DNA of 64,000 nucleotides from Rhodovulum sp. PH10 (GTDB taxonomy: Bacteria > Pseudomonadota > Alphaproteobacteria > Rhizobiales > Xanthobacteraceae): positions 23,321 to 87,320 of the forward strand of contig NZ_AKZI01000007.1 of assembly GCF_000293785.1 (NCBI RefSeq), written 5' to 3'. Positions 24,694-37,063 of the stretch are shown in pieces. Position 1 is the stretch's first letter. Each line of letters opens with the position of its first letter. The position numbers and the translations under genes are program-made. Below the pieces are notes generated by a model. That model worked only from the letters and a program-made list of their open reading frames with translations. It was not told the origin of the DNA and ran no database searches.

Positions 24694-25487
24694 GACGCGG
24701 CCGCTCCCGCTTCCTCGGCAGGTGTGGCGATCTGCCAGTAGCTCTTTCTCACCTCCGGATGCCGCAGGCATTCCTCGCACGGGCCTTCGGCGATCACCCG
24801 GCCCTCGTGCATCACCGTGAGGCGCTGCAGGAAGTCCTGGACGTGCGACAGCTTGTGCTCGACGATCAGGATCGTCTGGCGGCCGACATGCGCCCGCAGC
24901 ACCTTGAGCAGCATCTGGATCTCGGACTCGGCGAGACCGGCGAGCGGCTCGTCGAGCAGCAGCAGCGACGGATCGGCCAGAATCGACATCGCGATCTCGA
25001 GCCGGCGCTTCTCGCCGAGGCTCAGGTTCTTCACGATTCTGTCACGAATGTCCTTCAGATCGAAGGTCTCGAGGATCTCGACGATCTTCGGATCGTTGCG
25101 GTGCCGCTTGCAGGTGTTCAGGAACAGCGACAGCAGCGACGGCTTCTTGTGGGCGCGGAAGAAGGAGAGTACCAAGTTGTCGACGACGCTCAGGCTGTCG
25201 AACGTCGCAGTGAGCTGGAAGGTGCGCATCATCCCGAGATCGACCCGCTTTTCGGGCGGCATCCGGGTGACGTCTTCCCCCTTGTAGAACACCTTGCCCT
25301 CTTCCGGCGGATAGAGGCCGGTGAGGATGTTGAAGAAGGTGGTCTTGCCGGCGCCGTTCGAGCCGATGATTCCCGCAACGTCGAACTCGCGCAGGACGAA
25401 GTTCACGTTGTTGACGGCGACGAGCCCATGAAACCGCTTGGTGACGCCTTCCGCCCTGATGATCTCAGCGCGCGGGTCCGTGTTCAC
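24690..25487 (-). CDS. Branched-chain-type ABC transporter ATPase, LivG family
   Basis: A 265-residue LivG ATPase with Walker A GSNGAGKTT (42-50), MGMMRTFQ-type Q-loop (LGMMRTFQLTATFDSLSVVDN), signature LSLGEKRRLEIAM and Walker B LLLLDEPLAGLAESEI. Mid-length LivG proteins of this shape use the LSLGE variant. It is separated from the binding-protein gene by 127 bp with two perfect stems, an arrangement that often makes the binding protein more abundant than the membrane complex. The last base-paired codons overlap the livF start. Confidence 0.92.
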   Translation of the reverse strand: MNTDPRAEIIRAEGVTKRFHGLVAVNNVNFVLREFDVAGIIGSNGAGKTTFFNILTGLYPPEEGKVFYKGEDVTRMPPEKRVDLGMMRTFQLTATFDSLSVVDNLVLSFFRAHKKPSLLSLFLNTCKRHRNDPKIVEILETFDLKDIRDRIVKNLSLGEKRRLEIAMSILADPSLLLLDEPLAGLAESEIQMLLKVLRAHVGRQTILIVEHKLSHVQDFLQRLTVMHEGRVIAEGPCEECLRHPEVRKSYWQIATPAEEAGAAAS

Positions 25488-25511
25488 GATGTCCCCCGTT
25501 TCTGATCACGG

Positions 25512-25596
25512 CCGGCGCACGCACGAGACGTGCGCCGGAGCGAGGAGAGAGGCGGGAAGCACCCGTCGTAACGATCTGATGACGAGACTTCCCGCC
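25512..25596 (-). promoter_or_regulatory. Two hairpins between binding-protein and livG-like genes
   Basis: CCGGCGCACG/CGTGCGCCGG (25512-25521 with 25529-25538, 7-base loop) is a perfect 10-bp stem, and GGCGGGAAG/CTTCCCGCC (25551-25559 with 25588-25596) a perfect 9-bp stem. They probably stabilise or attenuate the transcript downstream of the binding-protein gene. Confidence 0.55.
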
Positions 25597-25614
25597 GTTG
25601 CGTCGCGCGGCTGA

Positions 25615-26865
25615 TCAGTAGCCGAGCTCCTTCAGAGGCGGCAGGACTTCGTTTCCGCCCATGGCCCCCTCGACCGTGAAGAGGTCCCATTCGTTCTTCT
25701 GCTCGGCCGCACCCTTGCCCTTCACGAGGAAGGCCGCGTACTTGAAATCGGCCTGGTGGTCTTCACGCCACTTCGCCGGGCCCTTGACCGAGTCGAACTT
25801 GCCGCCGTCGGCCATCAGCGCCGCCGACACCTTGTCGGCATCGAACGACTTGGCATGCTCGTAGCCGCGGAACATCTCCATGTAGGCGATGTAGGCGATC
25901 GCCGCATAGGCGTCCGGCGGATAGCCGTACTTGTCGCGGAACAGCTTGGTGAACTGCGCCGCAGATTCCGCCACGGCCTTGTCCTCGAAACCGGACAGGT
26001 CGTAGTAGAAGTAGTGCATCGCGTAGACGCCCTCGAGGGCGGCCGGCGGCAGGCCCTTCGCCACCACGTTCGTGATGAACGCGTTGAAGATGGTCATCTC
26101 CTTGTTGAGGCCCATCTGCGAGGCCTGCTTGAGGAGCGCGACCGAGTCGGCGGCGAACTGGGCGGCGATGAAGACGTCGGGCTTGGCGGCCTTGACCTTC
26201 TGCAGGATGGTGGTGAAGTCCGAGGTGCCGAGCGAGGCCTCGTCGTAACCGACGATCTGCGCGCCGTACTCCTTGGCGGCGGCATAGACGCCGTCACGGA
26301 TGTCCCAGCCCCACGAGTCGGAGCGGGCGAGGAAGAAGATCTTCTTCTTGCCGAGCTTCTTCACCGCGGCGGTGCCGGCCATGTAGCCGACCGTCCAGGG
26401 CGAGTAGGCGGCGGCGAAGGTCGAGCCGGCGATCTTGCCCTTGGTGAACGCTTCCTTCGCCTGCACGCAGACGGGGAAGTAGGGGAGCGGCTGACGCGAC
26501 ACGATCGCGTTGATCGCGTAGGCGAGCGGCGCCCAGGTCTGGCCGCCGACGCCCTTGACGCCCTCGGACAGCATGTAGCGGAAACGACGAACGCCGACAT
26601 CGAGCTTGGACTCGTCGTCGGCGACCACACCCTCGACCTTGACCTTGCCCCACGGCATGTCGAGGCCACCTTTTTGATTGACGACGTCGACGGCGAGGAG
26701 CGCGCCCTGCTTCTGCGTCTCGGCGACCGCGGCGAACGGACCGGTGAGCGGCAGCAGGATTCCGACCTTCACGTCACTCGGACCGGACGACTGCGCCGGA
26801 GCGACGCCGGTTCCGAGAACACTGCAAAGCGCGGATATAGCCAGCAGACCCCATAGCCTCTTCAT
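25615..26865 (-). CDS. Branched-chain-type ABC transporter substrate-binding protein
   Basis: A 416-residue periplasmic binding protein (Peripla_BP_6, LivJ/LivK-like). Residues 1-25 are a Sec signal peptide ending near APAQS; there is no lipobox. The mature part begins DVKVGILLPLTGPFAAVAETQKQGALLAVD, the standard family opening. Segments such as YDEASLGTSDFTTILQKVKAAKPDVFIAAQFAADSVALLKQ follow the fold. Ligand identity is not evident. AGAGGAAT precedes the ATG. Downstream of the M24 peptidase on the same strand, so import and hydrolysis of one compound is a fair hypothesis. Confidence 0.92.
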   Translation of the reverse strand: MKRLWGLLAISALCSVLGTGVAPAQSSGPSDVKVGILLPLTGPFAAVAETQKQGALLAVDVVNQKGGLDMPWGKVKVEGVVADDESKLDVGVRRFRYMLSEGVKGVGGQTWAPLAYAINAIVSRQPLPYFPVCVQAKEAFTKGKIAGSTFAAAYSPWTVGYMAGTAAVKKLGKKKIFFLARSDSWGWDIRDGVYAAAKEYGAQIVGYDEASLGTSDFTTILQKVKAAKPDVFIAAQFAADSVALLKQASQMGLNKEMTIFNAFITNVVAKGLPPAALEGVYAMHYFYYDLSGFEDKAVAESAAQFTKLFRDKYGYPPDAYAAIAYIAYMEMFRGYEHAKSFDADKVSAALMADGGKFDSVKGPAKWREDHQADFKYAAFLVKGKGAAEQKNEWDLFTVEGAMGGNEVLPPLKELGY

Positions 26866-27126
26866 TTCGATTCCTCTCGGTGGACGATTGGGAGGTGGCG
26901 AACAGGGGGATTTTAAGGCCTTCTTCTTTCAATGGCAGCCCGAACCGGGCTTCGATCGTCCGCAATCGCGAGATATGCGGCAGTTTCTTTTTGGCTCGCT
27001 GCGTCGAGGCGCCGTTGCTCGTCGACCGGCACGTCGGGAGAACGAGCGTCGTCCCGGCGAGCGAGCGCCGGGCAGTCGATACGAGAAGGGAGTGAGGCCG
27101 GGCGGCCCCACTCCCCTCCGCGAAGA

Positions 27127-28548
27127 TCAGACCTGGATCGACGGATGGTGCATGCCGGGGCGGCTGTAGTTGCCGACCGCCTCTTCCATGTGCTCCATCA
27201 GCGTGAACACGACCGGGCCGTCCGGACCGACCAGCACGTTCTCCTCGAGGCGCGTGGTCTGCTCGAGCAGCGGATGGCCGGCGAAGGTCTCGATCGCGAA
27301 GTACATGTTCTCCTTGATCTCGGCCGGCTGGCTGAGCGAGTAGGCGCGCGAGATCCACATGCCCTCGTAGAGGGTGATGCCGATCGAGTGGGCGAACTGC
27401 TGCAGGGTGACGGTGCCGTAGGTGTCGTCGTCGTATTCCGGGAATTTCGCGGCGACGTCGGCGGTCGAGTTGCCGGGCTTCAGCATCTCGATGCCGGCAT
27501 ACATGGAGTCGTAGGTCTGCTTGTAGAGATCGATCTCCTTCTGCGTCATCTTCGCCGCGCACTTGAAGCAGCGCACGTAGTCGATGAAGTAGCCGGACGG
27601 ACCCACCGCGTTGATGTCGATGATGACGAGGTCACCCTGGCGGATGATCTTGTCGGTCGCCCACCGGCGATACGGCGAGGTGTTGCCGCCCGACGCCACG
27701 ATGATGTCGTAGATGATCTCGCAGCCGAGGCGCAGCATCAGCTCGTGCACCTTGGCCTCGATCTGGCGCTCGGTGACGCCCGGCTTCAGCCACTCGTGCT
27801 TGATGTGCCACATCGCGGCGTCGCCGATGGTCGACGACTGCTTCAGGAGCTCGATCTCGTCGATCGTCTTGACGACGCGGGCGGCGGACATCGCCGGCCA
27901 GCCGTTGACGATGTTGATGTTGAACTTCCGGAAGGCGTCGAGCGACGGCATGTCGAGATTGTCGATGCCGACCTTCTCCTTCTCGACGCCGTACTCCTTG
28001 AGCACCTCGTAGATCGAGGCGACCATGCGCTCGGCCATGTAGGGAACGGCCGACTCGGCCCACTGCCAGGTCATCGCCGGGCGGATGCCGTCGCGCATCA
28101 TCAGACCCGGGTCGTTGTTCGGGTCGATCTTGCGCTCCTTGGCGCCGGCGGCGATCGCGGCCGAGCCCTTCAGGCCTTCCGCGATGTTCGAGCCGCGCGT
28201 CTTGTGCATCCACGGCAGGTCGATGCGGGCGCACTGCATGTCGGAGCCGGCGGTCTCGAACAGGATCGGATCGCCGCCGCGCGGCAGCACCGCGTAACGG
28301 ATGTTGATGTTGTACTTCCAGTTCCCCTGATAGGAGCCGGTGATGTAGCGGATGTTGGCGCCGGCATAGAGGACGAGGGCGCCGAGATCGTGGATCTCCA
28401 TCTGCTCGCGCGCCTTCTCGAGACGCTGGCGACGGAGCCGCTCGTAATCGACGCGATACTGCCAATCACAGCCCTGGGCCGCATACACCCGGCGCGGCAG
28501 CTGATGATGCGGCTTGCCGAGAAATGCGTGGTCAAGTTCATAGCTCAT
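27127..28548 (-). CDS. M24 family metallopeptidase (creatinase/Xaa-Pro-like), metal site intact
   Basis: A 473-residue pita-bread-fold hydrolase with a creatinase-type N-terminal domain (YAGANIRYITGSYQGNWKYN at 61-80). The C-terminal domain keeps all five M24 metal ligands: D311 and D323 (VIIDINAVGPSGYFID, the usual 12-residue spacing), H387 (FAHSIG), E420 (FAIE) and E435 (TRLEEN). Creatinase itself lacks functional metals, so a dipeptidase, or an amide/imide hydrolase such as ectoine hydrolase-like enzymes, is more likely. GAGGAGCGCTCC precedes the ATG. It leads the liv-like transporter operon and is divergent from the GntR regulator. Confidence 0.85.
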   Translation of the reverse strand: MSYELDHAFLGKPHHQLPRRVYAAQGCDWQYRVDYERLRRQRLEKAREQMEIHDLGALVLYAGANIRYITGSYQGNWKYNINIRYAVLPRGGDPILFETAGSDMQCARIDLPWMHKTRGSNIAEGLKGSAAIAAGAKERKIDPNNDPGLMMRDGIRPAMTWQWAESAVPYMAERMVASIYEVLKEYGVEKEKVGIDNLDMPSLDAFRKFNINIVNGWPAMSAARVVKTIDEIELLKQSSTIGDAAMWHIKHEWLKPGVTERQIEAKVHELMLRLGCEIIYDIIVASGGNTSPYRRWATDKIIRQGDLVIIDINAVGPSGYFIDYVRCFKCAAKMTQKEIDLYKQTYDSMYAGIEMLKPGNSTADVAAKFPEYDDDTYGTVTLQQFAHSIGITLYEGMWISRAYSLSQPAEIKENMYFAIETFAGHPLLEQTTRLEENVLVGPDGPVVFTLMEHMEEAVGNYSRPGMHHPSIQV

Positions 28549-29023
28549 GGAGCGCTCCTCGTTGGACCGACTTCGAGAGGAAGTGAGAAGAGAAACCCGT
28601 GTTGAGGGGGATGGCGAAGGAAGCCCGAACGCAAGTGATCCGAGCGGCGGCGATTATAGCGGGGCTCGGAGGGGAGGGAAGCGAACGGCGATGACCTCCG
28701 GACGGTGCTGCCCTGCAAATTTGGACGACGACCGCGCGACGAGCACGCATGGCTGAAGCGCGACGGCACGCGAGCACGCCGAACGCAGGTGCGAGACGAA
28801 TCGTCTCGAACGGTTCACGAACCCTTGCCGCACAGTGACGAACCCTCGTGCCGCAGTGCGAACGAGGCATGCGGGTATGGCAAGGCGGCGCGCGCCGTAC
28901 GCGTCGAGGCATGACGCCGGCGCGGGCCGGCTGGCATCTCGGCGGAGACGACGTTACAGTTCGCCGGCGCGGGTGAACGTCGCCGACGTTCCAACCAACA
29001 AACTGACACCGCAGGACGGTGCG
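28549..29023. other. Divergent promoter region, M24/liv operon versus gntR
   Basis: About 475 bp without genes. It holds a 21-bp tandem direct repeat (28817-28858) and a partial third copy. No confident promoter was picked. The position makes it the natural place for GntR control of both sides. Confidence 0.55.
28817..28858. repeat. 21-bp tandem repeat, candidate GntR operator
   Basis: ACGAACCCT-TGCCGCACAGTG (28817-28837) is followed directly by ACGAACCCT-CGTGCCGCAGTG (28838-28858), and CGAAC begins a partial third unit. 21 bp is two helical turns, so bound proteins would sit on one face of the DNA. Located between the divergent M24 and gntR genes. Confidence 0.55.
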
Positions 29024-29926
29024 ATGACACGGATCCGCAGCGACCAGAGCGCGCGCGGCAAGCGCCGGAACGGCGCGGGCGGCGACGCAGCGGACGCGAG
29101 CGCACAGGAGGCGAGCGTGCCGGCCGCCGCTGTGGTGTCCCGCGCCGCACGGCCGCACGCCGGCGCACGGGCGGCGAAGGGCGCCGCGCACAAGACGCAG
29201 GAGAAGAAGACGCAGCAGAAGGCGCCGTCCGCCTCCAAGGTGTCGTCGCTGTCCGACCGCGCCTACCAGGAGATCAAGGATCTCATTCTCACGCTGTTCT
29301 TCCTGCCGGGGCAGTATCTGAACGAGGCGGCGATCTGCGACCTGCTCGATCTCGGCCGCACACCGGTGCATCAGGCGCTGCAGCTCCTGCAGGTCGAGGG
29401 TTTGGTCGAGGTGGTGCCGCGCAAGGGCGTGATCGTCAGGCCCGATTCGGTCGGCGAGGTGATCGCCATTCTGGACGCGCGGATTCTGGTCGAGGTCGAG
29501 CTGGTGCGGCGTGCGGTCGCGCATGCGACCCGCGACGACGTCGCGGAGCTCGGGGCGATTCTCGACAAGACCAATCGGCGTCACGGCGGTGGCTCGATCG
29601 ACGCGTTCGTGGAGTCGGACCGCGCCTTCCACGTGAAGGTCGCGGCGATGTCGAAGAACGCCATTCTGGCCGATTTCGTCCGGCTGATGCACGAGCGCTC
29701 GACGCGGTTCTGGTATCTGCATTTGTGGCAGACGATCGACCTGTTCGCCGCCACCCGCGAGCATCGCTCGATCCTCGAGGCGATCGAGGCGCACGATGCC
29801 GAGCGCGCCGCCCGCGCGATGCGCAAGCACATCGACAGCCTTCGCGAGCGCCTCCAGCACATCAATCGTCACGCTCCGGCCCGCACCGCTCGCCCGGCCG
29901 CGGCTCACCCCGGCCGCGCCCGTTGA
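29024..29926 (+). CDS. GntR family regulator with FCD domain and basic N-terminal tail
   Basis: A 300-residue GntR/FadR-subfamily regulator. The winged helix spans about 75-140 (RAYQEIKDLILTLFFLPGQYLNEAAICDLLDLGRTPVHQALQLLQVEGLVEVV, shown here as one family block). The FCD ligand domain contains the D/H/H metal-ligand pattern in ILDARILVEVE, DRAFHVKVA and TREHRSILEAI. It has a 70-residue Ala/Lys-rich leader (KTQEKKTQQK) longer than usual, perhaps a disordered DNA-contacting tail. The ATG at 29024 has AGGA upstream; an in-frame start farther upstream is less likely. It is divergent from the M24-transporter operon, its probable target. Confidence 0.85.
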   Translation: MTRIRSDQSARGKRRNGAGGDAADASAQEASVPAAAVVSRAARPHAGARAAKGAAHKTQEKKTQQKAPSASKVSSLSDRAYQEIKDLILTLFFLPGQYLNEAAICDLLDLGRTPVHQALQLLQVEGLVEVVPRKGVIVRPDSVGEVIAILDARILVEVELVRRAVAHATRDDVAELGAILDKTNRRHGGGSIDAFVESDRAFHVKVAAMSKNAILADFVRLMHERSTRFWYLHLWQTIDLFAATREHRSILEAIEAHDAERAARAMRKHIDSLRERLQHINRHAPARTARPAAAHPGRAR

Positions 29927-30448
29927 CCGCCCCGCCGCGCAGTCTCGCCGGCGCGGATTCGACGTTACCGGCGGAGTGTTGGTCGCGGGTTGTGCCGAAC
30001 GGTCGCTTTCGAGAAAATTGCCGGCCCGCCCCGCGGACGTTCCGGAAACCCTTTCGCCCGCGACGACACGAGGGCTCGAAACACCCGTTCGACGTCTCGC
30101 GCGGCCCGAAGCCGACCGGCCGATCCCGCCGACCTTTATCCGGGCCGAGTATCCGGCGTGATCGACGCTGGTATTTTACATGGGATCCGTAGTGAAAGGT
30201 CCACCCTGGGCCGGGGTACGGCCGGGTGTGGCAAACGCCCGGCGACCGGCGGCGTCTCTCGTCGTGCACCGAACGACGTCCGGGTGGCGCAGGCGCAGCG
30301 CAGGGCGGCCCGAATGCGCCCCCTCCCCCTTGCTGCGGCGGGCGGAAGCCGGCTAGACCCCGTGCGAGAGCTTTCGGCCGAAAACCTCGCCCGGCGCGAA
30401 ACGCGCAGCCCGGCGACGGTCTCGACCCACCGAAACACCGCCGCGATC
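29927..30448. other. Gene-free interval before the flavin reductase
   Basis: About 520 bp between gntR and the flavin reductase. Frames on both strands are Arg/Pro-rich shadows. I see no terminator with a T-run, no repeat and no clear promoter. Confidence 0.5.
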
Positions 30449-31054
30449 ATGCGAGACATGCAAAACGCTCCGTTCGATCAGATCCGCTTCCGCGAGGCGC
30501 TCGGCCGCTTCCCGACCGGCGTCGCCGTGGTGACGGCGTGCGCCGCCGACGGCGAACCGATCGGCATGACGATCAACTCGTTCAGCTCGGTCTCGCTCGA
30601 TCCGCCGCTGGTGCTGTTCAGCATCGCGCGTCGTGCCAAGAGCTTCGCTGCCTGGCAGGCGGTCTCGCATTATGCCGTGAACGTGTTGGCCGAGGACCAG
30701 GAGGCTTTGTCGAACCGCTTCGCCAAGGCGGGCCCGGATCGCTTCGCGGACCTCGCGGTCGAGGCCGGCCCGCACGGCCTGCCGCTGTTTCGCGGCGCGC
30801 TCGCAGTGCTCGTCTGCGAGGCCCATGCCCGCTACGACGGCGGCGACCACGAGATCTTTCTCGGCCGCGTCACCGCGCTGTCGACCGCCGAGCCTGCCGG
30901 CGGCGCACCCCTGGTGTTCTTCTCCGGCCGCTACCGCCGGCTCGCCGCCAGCGGCCAAGCCCATGTCGCACCAGGCGATTCGTTGTCTCCGCGGGGCATT
31001 CGGCGGAGCGCTGCGGACGGCGAGAGCGGCGGATCGGCGCCTGCGACATCTTGA
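30449..31054 (+). CDS. Flavin reductase-like (FMN-binding split-barrel) protein
   Basis: A 201-residue member of the flavin reductase family (HpaC/NtaB-like). Motifs are FREALGRFPTGVAVVTACAADGEPIGMTINSFSSVSLDPPLVLFSIARRAKSF (the FMN-binding N-terminal half), HYAVNVLAEDQEALSNRFA and the later HEIFLGRVTAL. Such proteins reduce FMN or FAD with NAD(P)H and supply it to a two-component monooxygenase, here not identified. ATG 30449 or 30458 could start it; neither has a good ribosome-binding site. The last 28 residues form an odd Ser/Gly-rich tail beyond the normal fold end. The glycine riboswitch begins about 60 bp after its stop. Confidence 0.8.
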   Translation: MRDMQNAPFDQIRFREALGRFPTGVAVVTACAADGEPIGMTINSFSSVSLDPPLVLFSIARRAKSFAAWQAVSHYAVNVLAEDQEALSNRFAKAGPDRFADLAVEAGPHGLPLFRGALAVLVCEAHARYDGGDHEIFLGRVTALSTAEPAGGAPLVFFSGRYRRLAASGQAHVAPGDSLSPRGIRRSAADGESGGSAPATS

Positions 31055-31112
31055 CAGGCACGGGGCTCGCTCCCCATCTCGACACAGTGTGTATTTACAG
31101 GAGAGTCGCTGC

Positions 31113-31287
31113 CCCCTGACGGGAGAGACCGGCCTCGCCGGCGCCGAAGGAGCAACCGCCCCGGAAACTCTCAGGCAAAAGGACCGTCACGGGACGTGAA
31201 TCTGGAAAGAGGCGCGGCCGACCCGGAGCATATCGGGCGACCTCGTCCGCCGACGGGATAACACTCTCAGGCACCAAGACAGATGGG
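31113..31287 (+). promoter_or_regulatory. Tandem glycine riboswitch
   Basis: Two consecutive glycine aptamers. The first spans about 31115-31192, closed by TGACGG (31117) with CCGTCA (31184); it contains GGGAGAGACC, GCGCCGAAGGAGCAA and CGGAAACTCTCAGGCAAAAGGACCG. The second spans about 31199-31285, closed by ATCTG with CAGAT; it contains TCTGGAAAGA, CGCCGACGGGATAACACTCTCAGGCACCAAGACAGA in pieces. These conserved cores (CTCTCAGGCA in both) are characteristic of gcvT-type riboswitches, which turn on glycine cleavage genes when glycine is abundant. The regulated gene is gcvP, whose ATG is 243 bases further on. Confidence 0.96.
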
Positions 31288-31528
31288 GCGCCGAGACGAG
31301 CCGAGCTTGTCGGGAGGCGCCCGTGTCGACATTCGACACAAGGTCGAAATCCCTTTCCAGGCGAAGCCACGCCGCTCCGAAGGCGCCGGCCGTGTGCGGT
31401 CCGCGCCCCTCCGGGACGATCGTCTCGGCCATCCATGTCCGGTCCGCCGCCCGCGCGGCGCCGAGCCCCGGCACGCCGTTGCCGGTGCGCGGTCGCCTGC
31501 GCCGTGCCGTTTCCCGTCAGGAGAGCCC

Positions 31529-34411
<2,883 letters not shown>

Positions 34412-34500
34412 TCGGCGAGCGGCGGAATACGGCGCTTCGCGCCTGTTCCGCCCTACTGCTTCGACTCCTGCCGCCGCCTCGTTGAACGAACCTCCATCCG

Positions 34501-34610
34501 TCCTCACCCTGAGGGTCGCCGAAGGCGGCGTCTCGAAGGGCGAGGACGGCCCCCGCGTCACGGCCTCATGGTTCGAGACGCGCTCCTGCGGAGCGCTCCT
34601 CACCATGAGG
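34501..34610. repeat. Rhizobiales-type palindromic intergenic repeat
   Basis: CCTCACCCTGAGG at the left and CCTCACCATGAGG at the right flank GCCGAAGGCGGCGTCTCGAAGG and TTCGAGACGCGC-TCCTGCGGAGCGC arms. This is the familiar CCTCATCCTGAGG / TCTCGAAGG...CCTTCGAGACGC repeat of Bradyrhizobium, Rhodopseudomonas and relatives, recognised from memory. It lies between the convergent ends of gcvP and pheT and could fold into a large stem. Confidence 0.75.
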
Positions 34611-34639
34611 TCGGGCATCCATTCGGATGCGCGGCGGTC

Positions 34640-37063
34640 TCACGCCCGCAAAACGCCGCCGGTTCGCTTCGAAACCTCGGCGACGATCTTTCCGGCCACC
34701 GCCTCGATCTCCTGGTCGGTGAGGGTTTTTTCACGCGGCTGCAGGGTGACCGCCACCGCGATCGACTTCTTGCCGGCCTCGATGTTCTTGCCCTCGTAGA
34801 CGTCGAACACCGACACGCCCGCGATCAGCTTGCGGTCGACGCCCTGCGCCGCCTTCACCAGGTCGGCCGCCTTCACGCCGTGATCGACGATGAAGGCGAA
34901 ATCGCGCGTCACCGGCTGGAACGCCGACAATTCGAGCGCCGCCTTCGCCCTTGTGGCCTTGGCTTTCGGCTCGGGGATGCGGTCGAGCAAAATCTCGAAG
35001 GCGACCAAGGGCCCATCGAGATCGAGCGCGTGCAGCGTGCGGGGATGCAGCTCGCCGAACCAGCCGATTGTCAGCTTCGGGCCGATCTGCAGCGTGCCGG
35101 AGCGGCCGGGATGGAGCCACGACGGCCCGTCCGCCACCACCTGCACGCCGGCCGGCGCGCCGACCGCCGCGAGCAGCGAGGAGACGTCGGCCTTGACGTC
35201 GAACACGTCGGCCGGCGCCGCCCCCGCCCGCCAGTCGCGGCCGACCGCCTCGGGCTTTGCCAGCGCCCGGCGCACACCGGCGGCGGCGATCATCTGATCC
35301 TCCGGCCGGTCGCCGAGAAACACCTGCCCGACCTCGAACAACGCGACGTCGGAAAGGCCGCGCCGGGCGTTGCGCTGCACGGCCTCCAAAAGGCCGGGCA
35401 CCAGGCTCGGCCGCATGTCGGACAATTCCGCCGCGATCGGGTTGGCGAGCGCGAGCGACGGCTGCCCGCCGCCGAACATCTCCGCCTCGCCCTTGGAGAT
35501 GAACGACCATGTCACCGCCTCCACCAGCCCGCGCGCGGCGAGCGCGCGCTTCGACCGGCGGGTGCGCTTCTGGATCGTGGTGAGCACCGGCTTGCGGCCG
35601 CGGTCGTCGCGCGGAAAGGGGGTCAGCGGCACCCGGTCGACCCCGACGATGCGCACCACCTCCTCGACCAGATCGGCGACGCCGTCGACGTCCGGCCGCC
35701 AAGACGGCACCGCCACCTTGAGTGCCTTCTGGGTGCCGGCGACGAAGAAGCCGAGTTTCGTCAGGATCCGCTTCACCTCGGGGAACGGCACGTCGAGCCC
35801 GGCGAGGCGCGGCAAGGCCTCCAGCGGGAACTCGATCACCTTGTCCGGGATCGGCGGAGTGCCGACCACCACCGCCTCCGACGGGGTGCCGCCGCACATC
35901 TCGGTCACCCATTGGGTGGCGAGATCGAGCCCCGGCGCCATGAAGGCGGGGTCGACGCCGCGCTCGAAGCGGTAGCGCGCATCGGTGACGATGCCGAGCC
36001 GGCGGCCGGTGCGGGCGATGTTGATCTCGTCCCACAGCGCCGACTCGATCAGCACGTCGGTGGTGTTCTCGTCGCAGCCCGACAGTTCGCCGCCCATGAT
36101 GCCCGCGAGCGACTCGACCCCCGCCTCGTCGGCGATCACGCACATCGTGTCGTCGAGATTGTAGGTCTTTCCGTCGAGCGCGAGCAGCGTCTCGCCGAGC
36201 CGGCCGCGCCGCACCGTGAGGTTCCCCTTCACCTTGGCGGCGTCGAACACGTGCAGCGGGCGGCCGCGGTCGAACGTCATGTAATTGGTGATGTCGACCA
36301 GCGCGTTGATCGGGCGCAGCCCGATCGCCCGCAGCCGGCGCTGCATCCAGTCCGGCGACGGGCCGTTCTTCACGCCGCGCACGAGGCGCAGCGCGAAGGC
36401 CGGGCACAGCGAGGGGGTGTCGCCGAAATCGAGCGACACGCTCACCGGGCACGGGAAGGCGCCCTTGACCGGCGGGATCGGCGCGCTCTTGAGTGTGCCG
36501 ATGTCGGCCGCCGCGAGGTCGCGGGCGATGCCGGACACGCCGGTGCAGTCGGCCCGGTTGGGCGTGAGATTGATGTCGATCACCGGATCGGCGAGATGTG
36601 CCCACTCGGCGTAGCGGGCGCCGACCGGCGCGTCGGCCGGCAGCTCGATGATGCCGTCGTGATCGTCGGAGAGGCCGAGCTCGGCCTCCGAGCACAGCAT
36701 GCCGCGGCTCTCGACGCCGCGGATGCTGCCGACCGCGAGCGTGATGTTCTTGGCCGGAATGTAGGTGCCGGGCGGCGAGAAGACGCCCTTCATGCCGGCA
36801 TGCGCGTTCGGCGCGCCGCACACCACCTGCACCGGCTTGCCGTCACCCGCCGGGCCGAGATCGACCATGCAGACGCGCAAGCGGTCGGCGTTCGGGTGCT
36901 GCTCGGCCGAGATCACGTGCGCGATCACGAAGGGGGCGAGCAGCTTGCCCTTGTCCTCCACCTCCTCGACCTCGAGGCCGATCATGGTGAGTTTTTCGAC
37001 GATCGCTTCCAGCGAGGCGTCGGTGTCGAGATGCTCTTGGAGCCAGGAGAGGGTGAATTTCAT
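34640..37063 (-). CDS. pheT: Phenylalanine-tRNA ligase beta subunit
   Basis: An 807-residue PheT of normal length. It starts [25 protein letters not shown], followed by the tRNA-binding (EMAP-like) domain ([24 protein letters not shown]), the B3/B4 editing region, B5 ([17 protein letters not shown]), the synthetase-like core and a C-terminal FDX-ACB domain ([25 protein letters not shown]). With PheS it forms the alpha2beta2 enzyme charging tRNA-Phe. Its ATG overlaps the stop of the HEPN-like gene (ATGA), so its translation is coupled to that inserted gene and not directly to pheS. Confidence 0.97.
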   Translation of the reverse strand: MKFTLSWLQEHLDTDASLEAIVEKLTMIGLEVEEVEDKGKLLAPFVIAHVISAEQHPNADRLRVCMVDLGPAGDGKPVQVVCGAPNAHAGMKGVFSPPGTYIPAKNITLAVGSIRGVESRGMLCSEAELGLSDDHDGIIELPADAPVGARYAEWAHLADPVIDINLTPNRADCTGVSGIARDLAAADIGTLKSAPIPPVKGAFPCPVSVSLDFGDTPSLCPAFALRLVRGVKNGPSPDWMQRRLRAIGLRPINALVDITNYMTFDRGRPLHVFDAAKVKGNLTVRRGRLGETLLALDGKTYNLDDTMCVIADEAGVESLAGIMGGELSGCDENTTDVLIESALWDEINIARTGRRLGIVTDARYRFERGVDPAFMAPGLDLATQWVTEMCGGTPSEAVVVGTPPIPDKVIEFPLEALPRLAGLDVPFPEVKRILTKLGFFVAGTQKALKVAVPSWRPDVDGVADLVEEVVRIVGVDRVPLTPFPRDDRGRKPVLTTIQKRTRRSKRALAARGLVEAVTWSFISKGEAEMFGGGQPSLALANPIAAELSDMRPSLVPGLLEAVQRNARRGLSDVALFEVGQVFLGDRPEDQMIAAAGVRRALAKPEAVGRDWRAGAAPADVFDVKADVSSLLAAVGAPAGVQVVADGPSWLHPGRSGTLQIGPKLTIGWFGELHPRTLHALDLDGPLVAFEILLDRIPEPKAKATRAKAALELSAFQPVTRDFAFIVDHGVKAADLVKAAQGVDRKLIAGVSVFDVYEGKNIEAGKKSIAVAVTLQPREKTLTDQEIEAVAGKIVAEVSKRTGGVLRA

